Shown piece by piece: positions 1-9,275 of a stretch of 64,000 nucleotides of DNA. Position numbers and translations under genes: made by a program. The stretch comes from Penelope pileata. Its lineage: Eukaryota > Chordata > Aves > Galliformes > Cracidae. The stretch spans positions 24,638-88,637 of the forward strand of contig WBMW01005652.1 of assembly GCA_013396635.1 (NCBI GenBank), in the 5' to 3' direction. The notes under the pieces are model-generated. The model searched no databases. It saw only the letters and a list, made by a program, of their open reading frames with translations, and was not told the origin of the DNA. Within the stretch, counting starts at the first letter, position 1. Each line of letters starts with the position of its first letter.

Positions 1-175
1 CTCTCCAGCAGGTCATCCCCCAGCCTGTACTGGTGCATGCGGTTATTCCTCCCCAGGTGCAGGACTCTACCCTTGCTTTTGTTGAACCTCATCAGGTTCC
101 TCTCTGCCCATCTCTCCAGCCTGTCCAGGTCTTGCTGGATGGCAGCACGGCCTTCTGGCGTGTCAGCCACATCGT
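1..175 (-). mobile_element. CR1 LINE fragment, ORF2 reverse transcriptase C-terminal part
   Basis: The reverse complement reads through about 58 codons without a stop and gives the familiar CR1 ORF2 stretch after the catalytic core, with ADTPEGRAAIQQDLDRLERW, then RNLMRFNKSKGRVLHLGR and finally MHQYRLGDDLLE. In CR1 this lies between the FADD catalytic motif and the thumb region of the reverse transcriptase. The element runs off the left edge of the window, so its 3' part is not visible. Similarity stops near position 175, where unique sequence begins, so it is either truncated or interrupted there. The frame is intact over this short span, but nothing suggests an active copy. The plus-strand open frame that starts in it is a shadow. 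Confidence 0.88.
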
Positions 176-227
176 GGAAGTGAAACGTTGCGCTGCTGCA
201 GCCCAGGGTCGGGAGATGCAAACCAAG

Positions 228-336
228 AAACGGAGCAAGGGAAGGAGAGAAAGGAGAGAACGGAGAGAAAGGAGAGAAAATGAACAAAGGAAGGAAAGGA
301 GGAGAGAAGAGGGGAGAGAGAAAGTAAGGAAAAAAA
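228..336. repeat. GA-rich low-complexity tract
   Basis: The plus strand is almost wholly purine, built from variants of GGAGAGAAA and GGAAGGA. It directly follows the CR1 edge fragment after about 50 bases. Open frames through it (Arg/Glu/Lys-rich on plus, Ser/Leu/Phe-rich on minus) are compositional artefacts. Confidence 0.8.
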
Positions 337-1585
337 TCCATTATTCATATGCCACCTTCAAGAGATCCCATAACTCAGGAATAATGGCCAAACTGACACT
401 TGAAGGGGTCATATCAGATTCTCCTCTGTCCCTTTCTGAGTTCGCCCCTTGAAGCTGTGGCTCCGATCAGGTCCATTCTGGATGCAGCCACTGAGATCCA
501 TTACGACGTTCTGAAGTCCCACTGTAGCAGTCAGCACATGCAGGACGGCATTGACAGCCACGTGCAGCAGACAGCAAATGAAAAAGAGCAGCAAGCATGC
601 CAAATGGCAGAGAAACAGAATGTGCACAGACACGTGCATCTGACAAAACCAGTGCAATTTCCTTGCAGAACGAAGGGGCAGTTTTTATACAGAACCGTGC
701 GTGCAAATAGGTTTGCATTGAAAAAGTTCTATCTCACGCACAAGGAACAAGCACTTAAGAGAAACTGTTCTTACAGCCTACTCTCCAATGGAGCTTGGAG
801 GCACAGAACAGTTTTCCTCTGTTGAAGGCTGTAATGCTTTTGATGATCTTCACCACCATCATCTTCTTTGCCCCCACTTTCTTCTGATGACACTGCTATG
901 CCACAAGATTTTCCTTCATTTCAGTGAAGAAATTTCATTTCACACACCCACACTGCAAGCAAATCCCAGCCAGGCACCACAGGCTGCACTGGCAGTTCCG
1001 AGTTCACACTAAAGGACACTACAGAGGATGGAGGAAGACTCAGATCAAGAAGAAAAATCAGGACCTGAGCTGTGGCGATGCACAAAATGGTGAACGTGCT
1101 CCCAGAACGGAGCCAACTCCTGAAGCCACGTTCAGCCAGGGCACGTCACATTTTGGGTTTGGGTCAATCATGATGCTCCATGGTCCCCTGGCCAGAGATG
1201 GAGATGATATCCCTCCCTAAGGACTGGCTTGGCCTCGCAACCAAGGCACCCTTGGCACTGAAGTGATAACCCGAGTCCAAAGGGGTCTGTCTCCTACTCA
1301 CTCCCTGTTTCCAAGTCACGAGTTTTTTACAAGGGGATCGAGGTGCAGAGTGCTGGTATTCAGCCTTCATCTTCTCTGGGACTGAATTTGTGTGTTCTGG
1401 AGGGAGTGGGGGAAGCTCTTAACCAGAAAGATAAACAAGAAAACAACCCAGCCATTCATAGGAAACGCTGAAAAAAGGGCAACTGTTGACCTGTGTGCTG
1501 TTGGAATAATTAACGTTTTTGTTCAAGCAGCCTCATCTCGGTCTCGTTTCAATTCTTCAGGTCCCAAACCATCTGTTCTCCGAAA
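337..1585. other. Unique noncoding stretch, nothing recognised
   Basis: There is no CR1 tail, simple repeat or family-like protein. Several short overlapping open frames of 70-140 codons exist on both strands, but none has a recognisable domain or convincing exon borders. Confidence 0.5.
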
Positions 1586-1647
1586 CCCTAAGGTTAATAA
1601 GCATTAAGAGCTCCTCCCCTAAGATTAATAAGAATGAAGAGCTCTCC
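1586..1647. repeat. 31-bp direct tandem duplication, two copies
   Basis: Two adjacent 31-base units (1586-1616 and 1617-1647) both begin CCCTAAG, continue with TTAATAAG and AAGAGCTC, and differ at about five positions. The divergence indicates an old local duplication. The TTAATAAG core is AT-rich and is thereby present twice. Confidence 0.75.
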
Positions 1648-3374
1648 TTTTCAGGGCTTCTCTCCACCTACAGCACGGCCGGCCGAAGAAAGCCAACGTG
1701 TGCAAATTCATCTTCATCACGCACGTCTCCAAATCCACCGCTCCAAATCCATGCATGCAGAAGGAAAGTAAATAAAATAACATCTCCGGCGGCTGCCAAA
1801 AAATTCCGCAGTTTCTGAGCTGTTGCAACTGTATTCGTCAGCGAATAAAAATGTCCTGGAAACCTCACTCGGATGGTGATGGCAGGAGTGGGGGGGCCGG
1901 GAGGCGAGGGGTGGAGAGAGTGCGGTCAAGGCCAGGGCAGAAGTTCATGCAGTTGGTGGTTTGCGAAAATGTGTTTTGTTTGTTCTGGATTAGGCTGTGG
2001 ATTCTTAAAAGAAAACATGTTTTAGTAAGCTAATTTCAAATCAGGAGGGGAAGGAGCGAGGTCAGGGGGAGAACAAATTAGCATCTGGATGTCGGCAGAG
2101 TGGAAGGAGGATTCAGACCTGGAGGAAAGAGGGTGAACGAGGCTGAGGGCAACCAGATTGACTTGAATATAGCACCCCTTAAAAAAAATAAAATAAAAAT
2201 TGCAGCCCCAACTGAGTGCACACAACAGCAGCACACCAGCAGACAAGGACCTGCCTGCTCCTGCAGCAACCCTTGCAGGGTGGTGAGCGGGTTGCTGCTG
2301 GGTGTGCAAGGAGGACGATGGGCTCACACCACACCATGCTCAGCCCTGGGCCACTCGTCGAGCAGCTTCTGCATCTGGCAGGTTGCAGGCTGCCTCCTGG
2401 GAGGCTGCTTGCAGTCAGGCATGGATCGGATGGGAGGCTGCACCTCTTGTCCTAGGAGCATTCTTTCCTCTGCATTCATGCTCCCCAGAGCTCTCCCTCA
2501 CCCTGTGCAGGTCATACTGGGGCTGGATGTGCCACCAGACTGGTCCCCAGCATTACTGCCCATCTCTGGTTCATTCACACCATGCTCAGGTCCCCCCAAG
2601 AGGCATAGCATGGGCAGAATGGGGCAGAGGACACTGCATATGATTTAGAAAATGGTAGAGCATCTTACTGAGACCTGAAATGCTCTGTGAGTGATTCTGT
2701 AGAGGTCATGAACATCCACCTCTGGCTGGCCTATGTTAACACTCTTTGTAATTGGTGTTCTTGGTTTTTACCTACTTTATTAATCTTTGTAATTGTCCTG
2801 TTGCTTCAGCTATAAATTTACACTTAAATTGTAAGCAGTGAGAAAGAGGGGAACTGCTGGAGTGCACCAGGATGGAGAGGGCCTGTTGTCCTGTCTCTGA
2901 GAGCGGGCAGCACGAGACGTGCAGAGCAAATGTAAGAAACTCACTTCTATGGAACAATCTCTCCGTAAGGAAAATCGTTTTGTACTCCTCCTTTTAGAGA
3001 TCAGCTTTCATCCAAGAGGTGACACTATTCTTGAAACCTTAACTCTGCAAGTTCCTGGAAATTCCTCTGCATATACCTGTCTGTGCATCTCGTGGCATAG
3101 TCACATCATGGTAAAAGCAGAGACTGTCATCAGACACAGATTAAGGCTTTTTCCCTTCGGTTTTGCACATGTAAACATTTCTCATTCAGTTTTCTTCTTC
3201 TTCTCTAGCTTTTCTTTCTCCACCTTTCTTTTTCTCCTTTCTTTCTTCCTAGCCCCTCTTTCTCATTTCCCCTCTTCTTGTTCCCCAGCCCTCTCTCAGC
3301 CCTCTCACGTCTTTTGTCCCTTTCCTGTCAGTGCAGACATGCTTCACTTCTCCCAAACCTGAAGCCTATCTCTT
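1648..3374. other. Noncoding stretch with two AT-rich blocks and an inverted repeat
   Basis: Positions 1765-1870 and 1960-2040 hold AT-rich, non-repetitive sequence typical in texture of conserved noncoding DNA. Positions 2220-2640 are GC-richer and contain a nested inverted repeat, listed separately. Positions 2740-2840 carry several TTTGTAATTG-like words. From about 3190 the plus strand becomes pyrimidine-rich and leads into the L2-like element, so the true edge of that element may lie further left than I placed it. The longest open frame here (2100-2648, plus) has no recognisable domain. Confidence 0.45.
2231..2307. repeat. Nested imperfect inverted repeat
   Basis: GCAGCAACCC at 2263-2272 is exactly complementary to GGGTTGCTGC at 2289-2298, with a 16-base loop. 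Outside it, GCACACC at 2231-2237 pairs with GGTGTGC at 2301-2307, but with a one-sided unpaired stretch of about 20 bases. The inner hairpin is perfect. The outer one is weak. Confidence 0.5.
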
Positions 3375-3838
3375 CTCCTAGACATCTCCTGCATCCATCG
3401 ACTGTGCTTCACCAAAACTGCTCCCATCAAGCTCTTTACCAATCTCTTCCTGGCCAAGCTTCAAGCCTGCCTTGCGTGCACAGATGGCTTGGACCTGCCT
3501 TCCCCGTCCATGTTGACACTGGGCATACTCTTCTCTTCAAGGTCTTGTTCCCCTTGATTTCTATTACTCTTGGTTCTCCTCCCACCTCTCAGCCACCTTT
3601 GCAGGATTCTCCTGAGCTCCCCACTCATCGCCTCTGGGACTTTGCACATGGTCTCTTCTTCCCCCGCATGCCCCATCTCTCAGGGAACCTCATCCACGAG
3701 CACACACTCTGGGCTGATGACTCACAAATCCACCTCTGTCTTCCAATACGTCTCTCTTTCTGTCCGGGCTGAAATTTTGACCTGTCCTTCTGGCTTTTCC
3801 TCATGGATGTCTTGCCAGCAGCTCAAATCTAGTCTAGA
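3375..3838 (+). mobile_element. Ancient L2-like LINE fragment, reverse transcriptase region
   Basis: The plus strand follows the order of the L2/L3 reverse transcriptase. It runs from a CTGCTCCCATCAAGCTC-type block, through a degraded FDTVDH/LL(L)ETL region and SPPTSQPPLQDSP (family SSYLSGR..V.FAGS), to LIHEHTLWADDSQIHL (family LIHSHGFNYHLYADDSQIYLSS). The catalytic motif appears as WADD at 3710-3721. A frameshift of the open frame near 3770 is followed in another frame by SSWMSCQQLKSSL, matching the family's ISTWMSHRHLKLN. Divergence is high and several indels are present, so this is a long-dead copy, much older than the CR1 pieces around it. It could be a CR1-L3 relative rather than L2 proper. 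The recognisable part ends before a run of 14 T. Confidence 0.72.
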
Positions 3839-3844
3839 CTGGGA

Positions 3845-3858
3845 TTTTTTTTTTTTTT
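3845..3858. repeat. Poly-T run
   Basis: Fourteen T bases follow the L2-like fragment. They are not a LINE tail in the sense orientation and may be a separate simple repeat. Confidence 0.8.
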
Positions 3859-4470
3859 AATACTTAATGGGGGAAACAAAAAGGAACTTTCAGGCATGAT
3901 TCACCTCATTCTGATGTAGATACCTAAAATAAGTCAGATGAGTCGCAGCCTGCGAGTTCCTGCCCCTGCCACAAGCCATCCAGGAAGTCGAGATGACAGG
4001 TAGGGAAATCCACGCTGTCGACGTCTACGTTTGGATGAGATGAATACCAGCTGGTGTGATCCAGGTTACAAACCGAACCCTGCGAGGCTGCTCAGATGCG
4101 TGCACGACTCCGGGTTTTACCTTAGGGGCCTGGTGGAAGACTGAAGATGAAAAGCGTAGCAGCACGAGTGGCTACCAAACACCCTCATGGAGAGGCTTCT
4201 CCAAGGCAAAAGGGGAAGAGACAGAGACCAAGGGCTTCACATTCCTCAACAAGCAATAATTTACTGGTGAGCTGATATCCACCAGCATCAGGAAATTCAA
4301 GATTTAAGAGCTGGAGTTGGTTGCAGGGAGGCTGACACAGGTTTTGTGGCCCAGGAGTATCCCATCTTCCCTACAGTGCCAAGGCTGCTGCTCAGGGATT
4401 GTTCCTAGTAAAAACGCCCATGAAAACTGGCAGCAGGGAGGCCTGCAGCCTGACCTACCACTGTCACAGG
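3859..4470. other. Unique noncoding stretch, nothing recognised
   Basis: I see no repeat family, strong simple repeat or domain-bearing frame here. A 67-codon frame at 4056-4259 is unremarkable. Confidence 0.5.
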
Positions 4471-4905
4471 ATCACAGAGTTCACAGACTCACAGGACCAC
4501 AGGACCCCAGCCTGGCAGTGGGATCTCCTGGGCCCCAGGCTGTGCCCACTGCCTCTGGGCCTGGCCCTGGGCACCACCGAGCAGAGCCTGGCTCTGTCCC
4601 CTTGCACCTCCCTGCAGGGATTTGTGGCCGTGGGTGGGATCCCCCTGAGCAGCTCCAGGCTGAGCAGCCCCAGCTCTCTCAGCCTCTCCTCATACAAGAG
4701 CCGCCCCAGGCCCTGCAGCACCTTGGTGGCCCTATCCAATATGTCCAGGCCTCTCTGGTACTGTGAGCCCAGAACTAGGCCCAGCGCTCCAGGTGGGATC
4801 TTATCAATGCTGAGTAGAGGGGCAGGATCATCTCCCTCAACCTGCTGGTGACACCCAGCAACACTGTTAGCCTTCCTGGCAGCAAGGACTCATCATTGAC
4901 TCATG
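4471..4905 (-). mobile_element. CR1 LINE 3' noncoding region, degraded
   Basis: Read on the plus strand, the series of blocks is that of an antisense CR1. A degraded ATCACAGA... tail comes first, then GGCTCTGTCCCCTTGCAC, GATCCCCCTGAG, AGCCCCAGCTCTCTCAGCC, TCTCCTCATAC, TGGTACTGTGAGCCCAGAAC, GCTGAGTAGAGGGGCAGGAT, CACCTCC-like and CTGCTGG blocks, and finally a block like TTGGCCTTCTTGGC. A piece just inside the tail appears deleted or highly diverged (about 4515-4570). The two open frames of about 150 codons on the plus strand are shadows of this repeat. Confidence 0.85.
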
Positions 4906-5216
4906 CAATAGTGGCAACAACAAGGCTACTGGTCTGCTAGGACAACCTTTGCTGTGTTGTGCTAAGAGTGGGCGTTGTTTCCTACGATTTTCAGCTTGTG
5001 ATCATAAATAACAACCGTGATAAGCACTGTAGAGAAAGGATCATCTCCTTCCATGACTGCACACCACCAAAACCAAGGTTGTGAAGAAGCAGAGGTGAAA
5101 GAAGAAGAGGAAAATGCCAAGATGACCAGAGCAGTGTACAAGGAGCCCTTTCTACAACGGTGATGCAGTGGTGAACACGCAGAGAGGACAGCAGCGGCAT
5201 TGCTGGTTCCACTTCA

Positions 5217-5272
5217 TCTGGGTTTTCCCATCATGGGTTTTCCGTTATCTGGGTTTTGGCCCATCGTGGGCT
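5217..5272. repeat. Imperfect short tandem duplication
   Basis: ATCTGGGTTTT followed by a CCCATC.TGGG block occurs twice in about 56 bases, separated by GGGTTTTCCGTT. It appears to be a small local duplication. Confidence 0.5.
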
Positions 5273-6914
5273 CTTCCAGCCTGTCACAGACCCCTACATC
5301 AAGGTGCATATAATGCAAGGATCTGTAGGTGCATTGAGTGTCTGCTTCCAGACAGTTGCAGAAGCATCTGTGCGGTCTGCAGAGTTACAAAACACGCTTT
5401 GAAGTGGAAGCTTCTGTTTGTTTTCTTCTGGGTTTCAGAATGACTCGTGTTTGCATGACTTTCCTCAAGGACACGGCATCTCCCAATCTCCATCTCTCAA
5501 GGTCTGTCTCTGGGAAATTACCTGCTTTGAATTCTGCCGGAGAAGAACGGGACCAAGGTCCCAATGCTCAGTCAGTCCAGGGCTTCTGCAGAAAAGAGCC
5601 AGGACTCTCCTCACCCACCTAGTGCATGGGTGAGTCCCTGTTGTGTGAAGTCACCCTAATAAGTGAGCTTACTTAATGATCCTTCCCTCTCCTCGGAGAT
5701 GTGGGTAGCACCATTTCCCGGTAACATCTTCCTTCCTCCTGTAGGAGGAAGCACCACATCAAACCCTGTGAAGCAGCAGACCCAGGGCCCCCAGCACCTG
5801 ATGGGGAAGGTGGCTGGATGGGTACATGAGCCAGGAGAGGGTCCTCTTTACACCAGGTAAATCCATCTGCAGATCCAGAGCCAGACACCCACATGTACCT
5901 GGTGCGGGTCCACAGACCAAGAGGAAGAGCAGGACTCTGTCAGTGGGGACAGCTCTGGGTGAAAGGCGTTTGGGGCAGCTGTAGGCATCGCTTGTGTTCT
6001 CTGCTTTGCCTTGGTGGCCTTTCCAACTCAAGTTGCCTGCACTTTGCCCTGGTTTCAGAGCTGGACCTGCAGTCTAAAATGAGAACTTGATGAAGAATAG
6101 GGGGTTGACCTTTTCAGGGCAAAACTGGGCTTCTGGTCTAAAGCTGGATACTTCTGAGGGTTAGGAAAGGAGTGTGCGGCGCTGGAAACAAAATAAGTTG
6201 TTAAACTAGCCATGAACGTGGTGACTCCAGTTCTGGATCATTATCCTGACGGCTGGCAGCAGCGAGGTCTTCAGCTTCTGAACGAATTTCCACCCTGAGA
6301 CTGGTGAGAACTGAGCGGCTGTGGCCAAGTCTCCGTGCATGAGCGCGTGAATTAGGACCTGCTAACTGCCACGGCCATCGTCATGATGGGAAGGAAATTC
6401 CAGCAGCCACCGAGCCCGTTTTATGGGGATGTGAGGAGGTGTGGGGGAGGCAGCAGAGAGAGGTGGTGAAGTTAGAAGGAAGCACGATAAGATGCTGAAA
6501 GGGAAAGAAATGGGTACGTAAGGAGACAGAGGTTCCACCAGATTTTTCTTTTTTTCCTCCCCACTGGAGAACAAAAAAAAAGTGAGGGGGAAGGGGATTT
6601 AGAGAAGAAAATAAACAAAACCTGGCCTGCATTCAGCTCTTCTGAAGGGTGCTAACAGCAAGGAGCTGAATCTGCCACAGATGCATTTAAGCCCTTCCAG
6701 GCCATGAATTCTTTTTCCAGAAGTTTCCCAGAGTAAGTAGAACTAGTCCAAGACCCAGAAAGCTTTGACATTTGGCTATAAATCTATGTGTCAGCAGCCT
6801 AGGAGTGAAAAGGGGGAGAAAAAAAAAATAGAAGAAGAAAAAAAGAAGGAAAAACAAACCGTGTAATGAAAGAGAGATGAGCTCAGTGCCTGGAAGGGAG
6901 AAGTTTGGAGCTGG

Positions 6915-7080
6915 GGCACGACGTCGCGAGGGGCGGCCGGGGGAGAAGGAGCGGTGGGATGGGGATGGCTGGCGGGATGATCGATAGGCATCAGGGCTAA
7001 TGGTCCTGTCTGGAAGGAGCAGGATGGCTGGTGTAATCCGAGTCCCGTAGGGGGAGCAGCCCGCGGGTCACCCCACCGCT
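6915..7080. other. Small CpG-rich patch
   Basis: CpG is frequent here (GACGTCGCGAGG, GGCGGCCGGG, GATCGAT, CCGCGGG) compared with the CpG-poor flanks. No open frame or splice signal links it to a gene. It could be a small unmethylated regulatory patch or chance composition. Confidence 0.3.
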
Positions 7081-7174
7081 GGCCAGGTGCCACGGATGTC
7101 TCATAAGCCTGAACGTGTCTTCTGAGTGAACTTTTAGAACTTCAGGCTTTGGTAGGGCTTTTCTTTCTCTTCCC

Positions 7175-7197
7175 NGATTTTTAAATTTTTTCTCTCC

Positions 7198-7224
<27 letters not shown>
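7175..7224. other. Ambiguous base beside a 26-base poly-T run
   Basis: A single N lies at 7175, and an uninterrupted run of 26 T follows at 7199-7224. The N probably marks a sequencing or assembly uncertainty near the homopolymer. Confidence 0.8.
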
Positions 7225-7228
<4 letters not shown>

Positions 7229-8299
7229 ACAAGAGGATCTCTGTTCGGGATAACGGATGAGGGCTCGAGCAGCTGCTATGGATGCTGTTTAGAGTCAGGG
7301 GGTGTTTTCTTGATGATGGAGGGCTCCTTTCAAGACAGCCAGGGATCACAGAATCACAGAACGGAACATAAGCCTCCCCTCCCCCTGATCCAGAGAAGGG
7401 CTGCACACATCCAGTGGCTGCTCCAGCAGGCAGGACCGAGGTTCAATCCACCCAGATGCAGGCTGTGAAGGCAGATAACTGCTCTCCGAACCCTGCAGCC
7501 CTCAGTTGCGCTGTCCCTTGGAGATTAAGGCCTTTCAAGTCGAAGCAGCCAATATGGTTTTGATCAGTCCTGACAGATTTTACAGGAACTGCTTTTGTCT
7601 TGCTTTAAGCCCTCAGATGCTTGTGTTAAGATTCTTCCAGCTAAGCGAGGTCAGGCCGGGTTTCCAGGGATGGGGTTCAAGGAACAGCGAGGGGAAGGGG
7701 GATCTGCATCGTCTGCCAACAGGAGCTCTCTTATCTAGCGTAACGTTGCAGCAGGGTTGGCCAAAGGAGAGATGTGATCCGATGTCCCCAGAGCCCAAAC
7801 CCTTGGGCTTCTGAAGTGTTTTTCCCCAGAGCTATTTGTCCTCCCACAAGACCTCAGTACCAAGCTGGGGAGGTTGCAGTTGTATTCAAGTTACCACAGC
7901 GGAGTTTTGCTAAAACAGCCGCTGCTCCTTATCCCAAAGATGCTCCTCCATGGAGGGACAAACATCTCCGGTTTCTCCTGCCCAGAGCGTGTTGGGTGGT
8001 CGGGGTACGCTGCAGCCCAAATGGCCTTCTTGGCAAATGCCTTCCCAGGAGCCTTCCTCGCCTCCTCGGAGTGTTTAGGCTGCGAGACAAACACAAGGTC
8101 CATCGTGACAAGGCACGAAAAACATTTCAGTTGGTGGTTCTAGTTTGTCTCGGAGGCATTAACATTGTTTCATGGAAAATAGCAATGTGAATAAACCACG
8201 TCCCTCTTTCTGGCCACATGGGTTTAGTTCTTAGCTTAGAACCTTAAAAGAGATCCCTGCAATTTGGCAGAAGCACATGGTGGCTCTTATTTTTTCCAT

Positions 8300-8420
8300 G
8301 TTACCTCATCACGCCGATGATGGGACAGACTGCACCCTAGCAAAATTCCGGATAACACCAAACCAGGGAGAACATGTTCCTGTCTGGGATTGGAATCGAT
8401 GCCTCCAGAGGTTCATTGCA
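8300..8420 (+). mobile_element. Degraded CR1 ORF2 fragment
   Basis: The bases around GACAGACTGCACCCTAG and GATAACACCAAACC match the CR1 segment that encodes D-S-x-E-C-T-L-S-K-F-A-D-D-T-K-L. Here it reads DGTDCTLAKF, then loses frame at the catalytic FADD motif through a two-base loss, with a worse match to the following LQRDLDRL segment. Similarity is short and I cannot place its ends exactly. The 111-codon frame covering it is otherwise meaningless. Confidence 0.5.
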
Positions 8421-9181
8421 ATCTCATTCATTCTACGGTTTTATGATGACCTCTTTAAATCTTCAACAGGGAGCATCGCCGTACCATCAGGCAGCAGGTG
8501 GGAGCTGAGGGTGAACCATGACCACACCATTGAACCCAGCTATGAAACGACAGCAGAGGAGATGCTGAAGTCTGCATCCACGCTGAGAAACTTTACTGCT
8601 CCATGCAGATGATGATACAATTCAAATCTTCTTTATTCCAGAGCTGTTGTGAATAATCTCATGCCTTTCTCACTTTCCTCAGCAAGAAAATAAAAATTGT
8701 CTTAGTCTAAGAAACCTTCATACCCTAGGAAAGTCCTGCTTTTAATTTCATAAGGAAAAGGTGCAGATTTGGGGATGGGCAGCAGCGGATTGCCTGAAAA
8801 TAGATGAATTTCAATCCATCACGCTACAGATGGAAGTGGGTTCTGCCACATGTGTTCCCATGGGCATTTATAGAGCTTCCAGAAAAATATTAATTCACTT
8901 TCTATTTCAAATCCATATGAATCAATTCATAATCAATGGCATCAATGTGTGCTACCCTTCCTTTCCCCGTTCCTGCTCTTCTGAAATCCAGTGTTCCCTC
9001 TTCAGCCTTTCTCACTGGTCCAGAAACTTTACTTCTGTGATCCTATAAACATAGGAGGGTCCCAGCTCGCATGCCAGTAGGAGAAAAGCAGGTCTAGAAC
9101 TGGAGAAGTCAGGGGAGCAGGTGGGTAGATCCCATTGGTTTTAATTGTGGCTGGAAACACTCCGCTCTTAGAATGGAATGA
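8421..9181. other. Unique noncoding stretch, AT-rich
   Basis: The stretch is AT-rich, with words such as AATCAATTCATAATCAATGG near 8930. No repeat family or coding frame is recognised. Confidence 0.45.
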
Positions 9182-9275
9182 GTCATAGAATGGCTTGGGG
9201 ACCTTAAAGATCACCTCATTCCAATCTCCCTGCCATGGAGGAGGGTGTTCCAGACCCCCTGCATGCCTGGAAACA
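9182..9275 (-). mobile_element. CR1 LINE 3' end, short and worn
   Basis: GTCATAGAATGGCTTGG is followed by GACCTTAAAGATCACCTCATT, CCAATCTCCCTGCCATGG and a degraded GACACC block. This is the antisense 3' end of CR1 with the usual GTTGGAAGG piece missing. It fades out after about 95 bases. Confidence 0.8.

Larger units (their letters stand above)
4906..8299. other. Mostly unique noncoding DNA with small repeats
   Basis: Within this stretch, 5217-5272 is an imperfect duplication of a unit like ATCTGGGTTTT..CCCATC. Positions 5732-5751 hold a perfect short hairpin (CTTCCTCC, TGTA loop, GGAGGAAG). Positions 6818-6858 are A/G-rich. Positions 6915-7080 hold a CpG-rich patch, listed separately, and a long poly-T lies at 7199-7224. 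A possible worn CR1 tail (ATCACAGAATCACAGAA) sits at 7345-7362, but nothing beside it aligns. No gene is recognised. Confidence 0.5.

Noticed and set aside
2100..2648. 182-codon plus frame
   Set aside because: It lies in GC-rich sequence with two other overlapping plus frames. It has no domain, and Cys/Gly/Pro/Ser content is compositional.
7345..7366. Possible CR1 tail ATCACAGAATCACAGAA
   Set aside because: Only the tail-like repeat is seen. The adjacent sequence does not continue as CR1, so I do not call it as a separate element.
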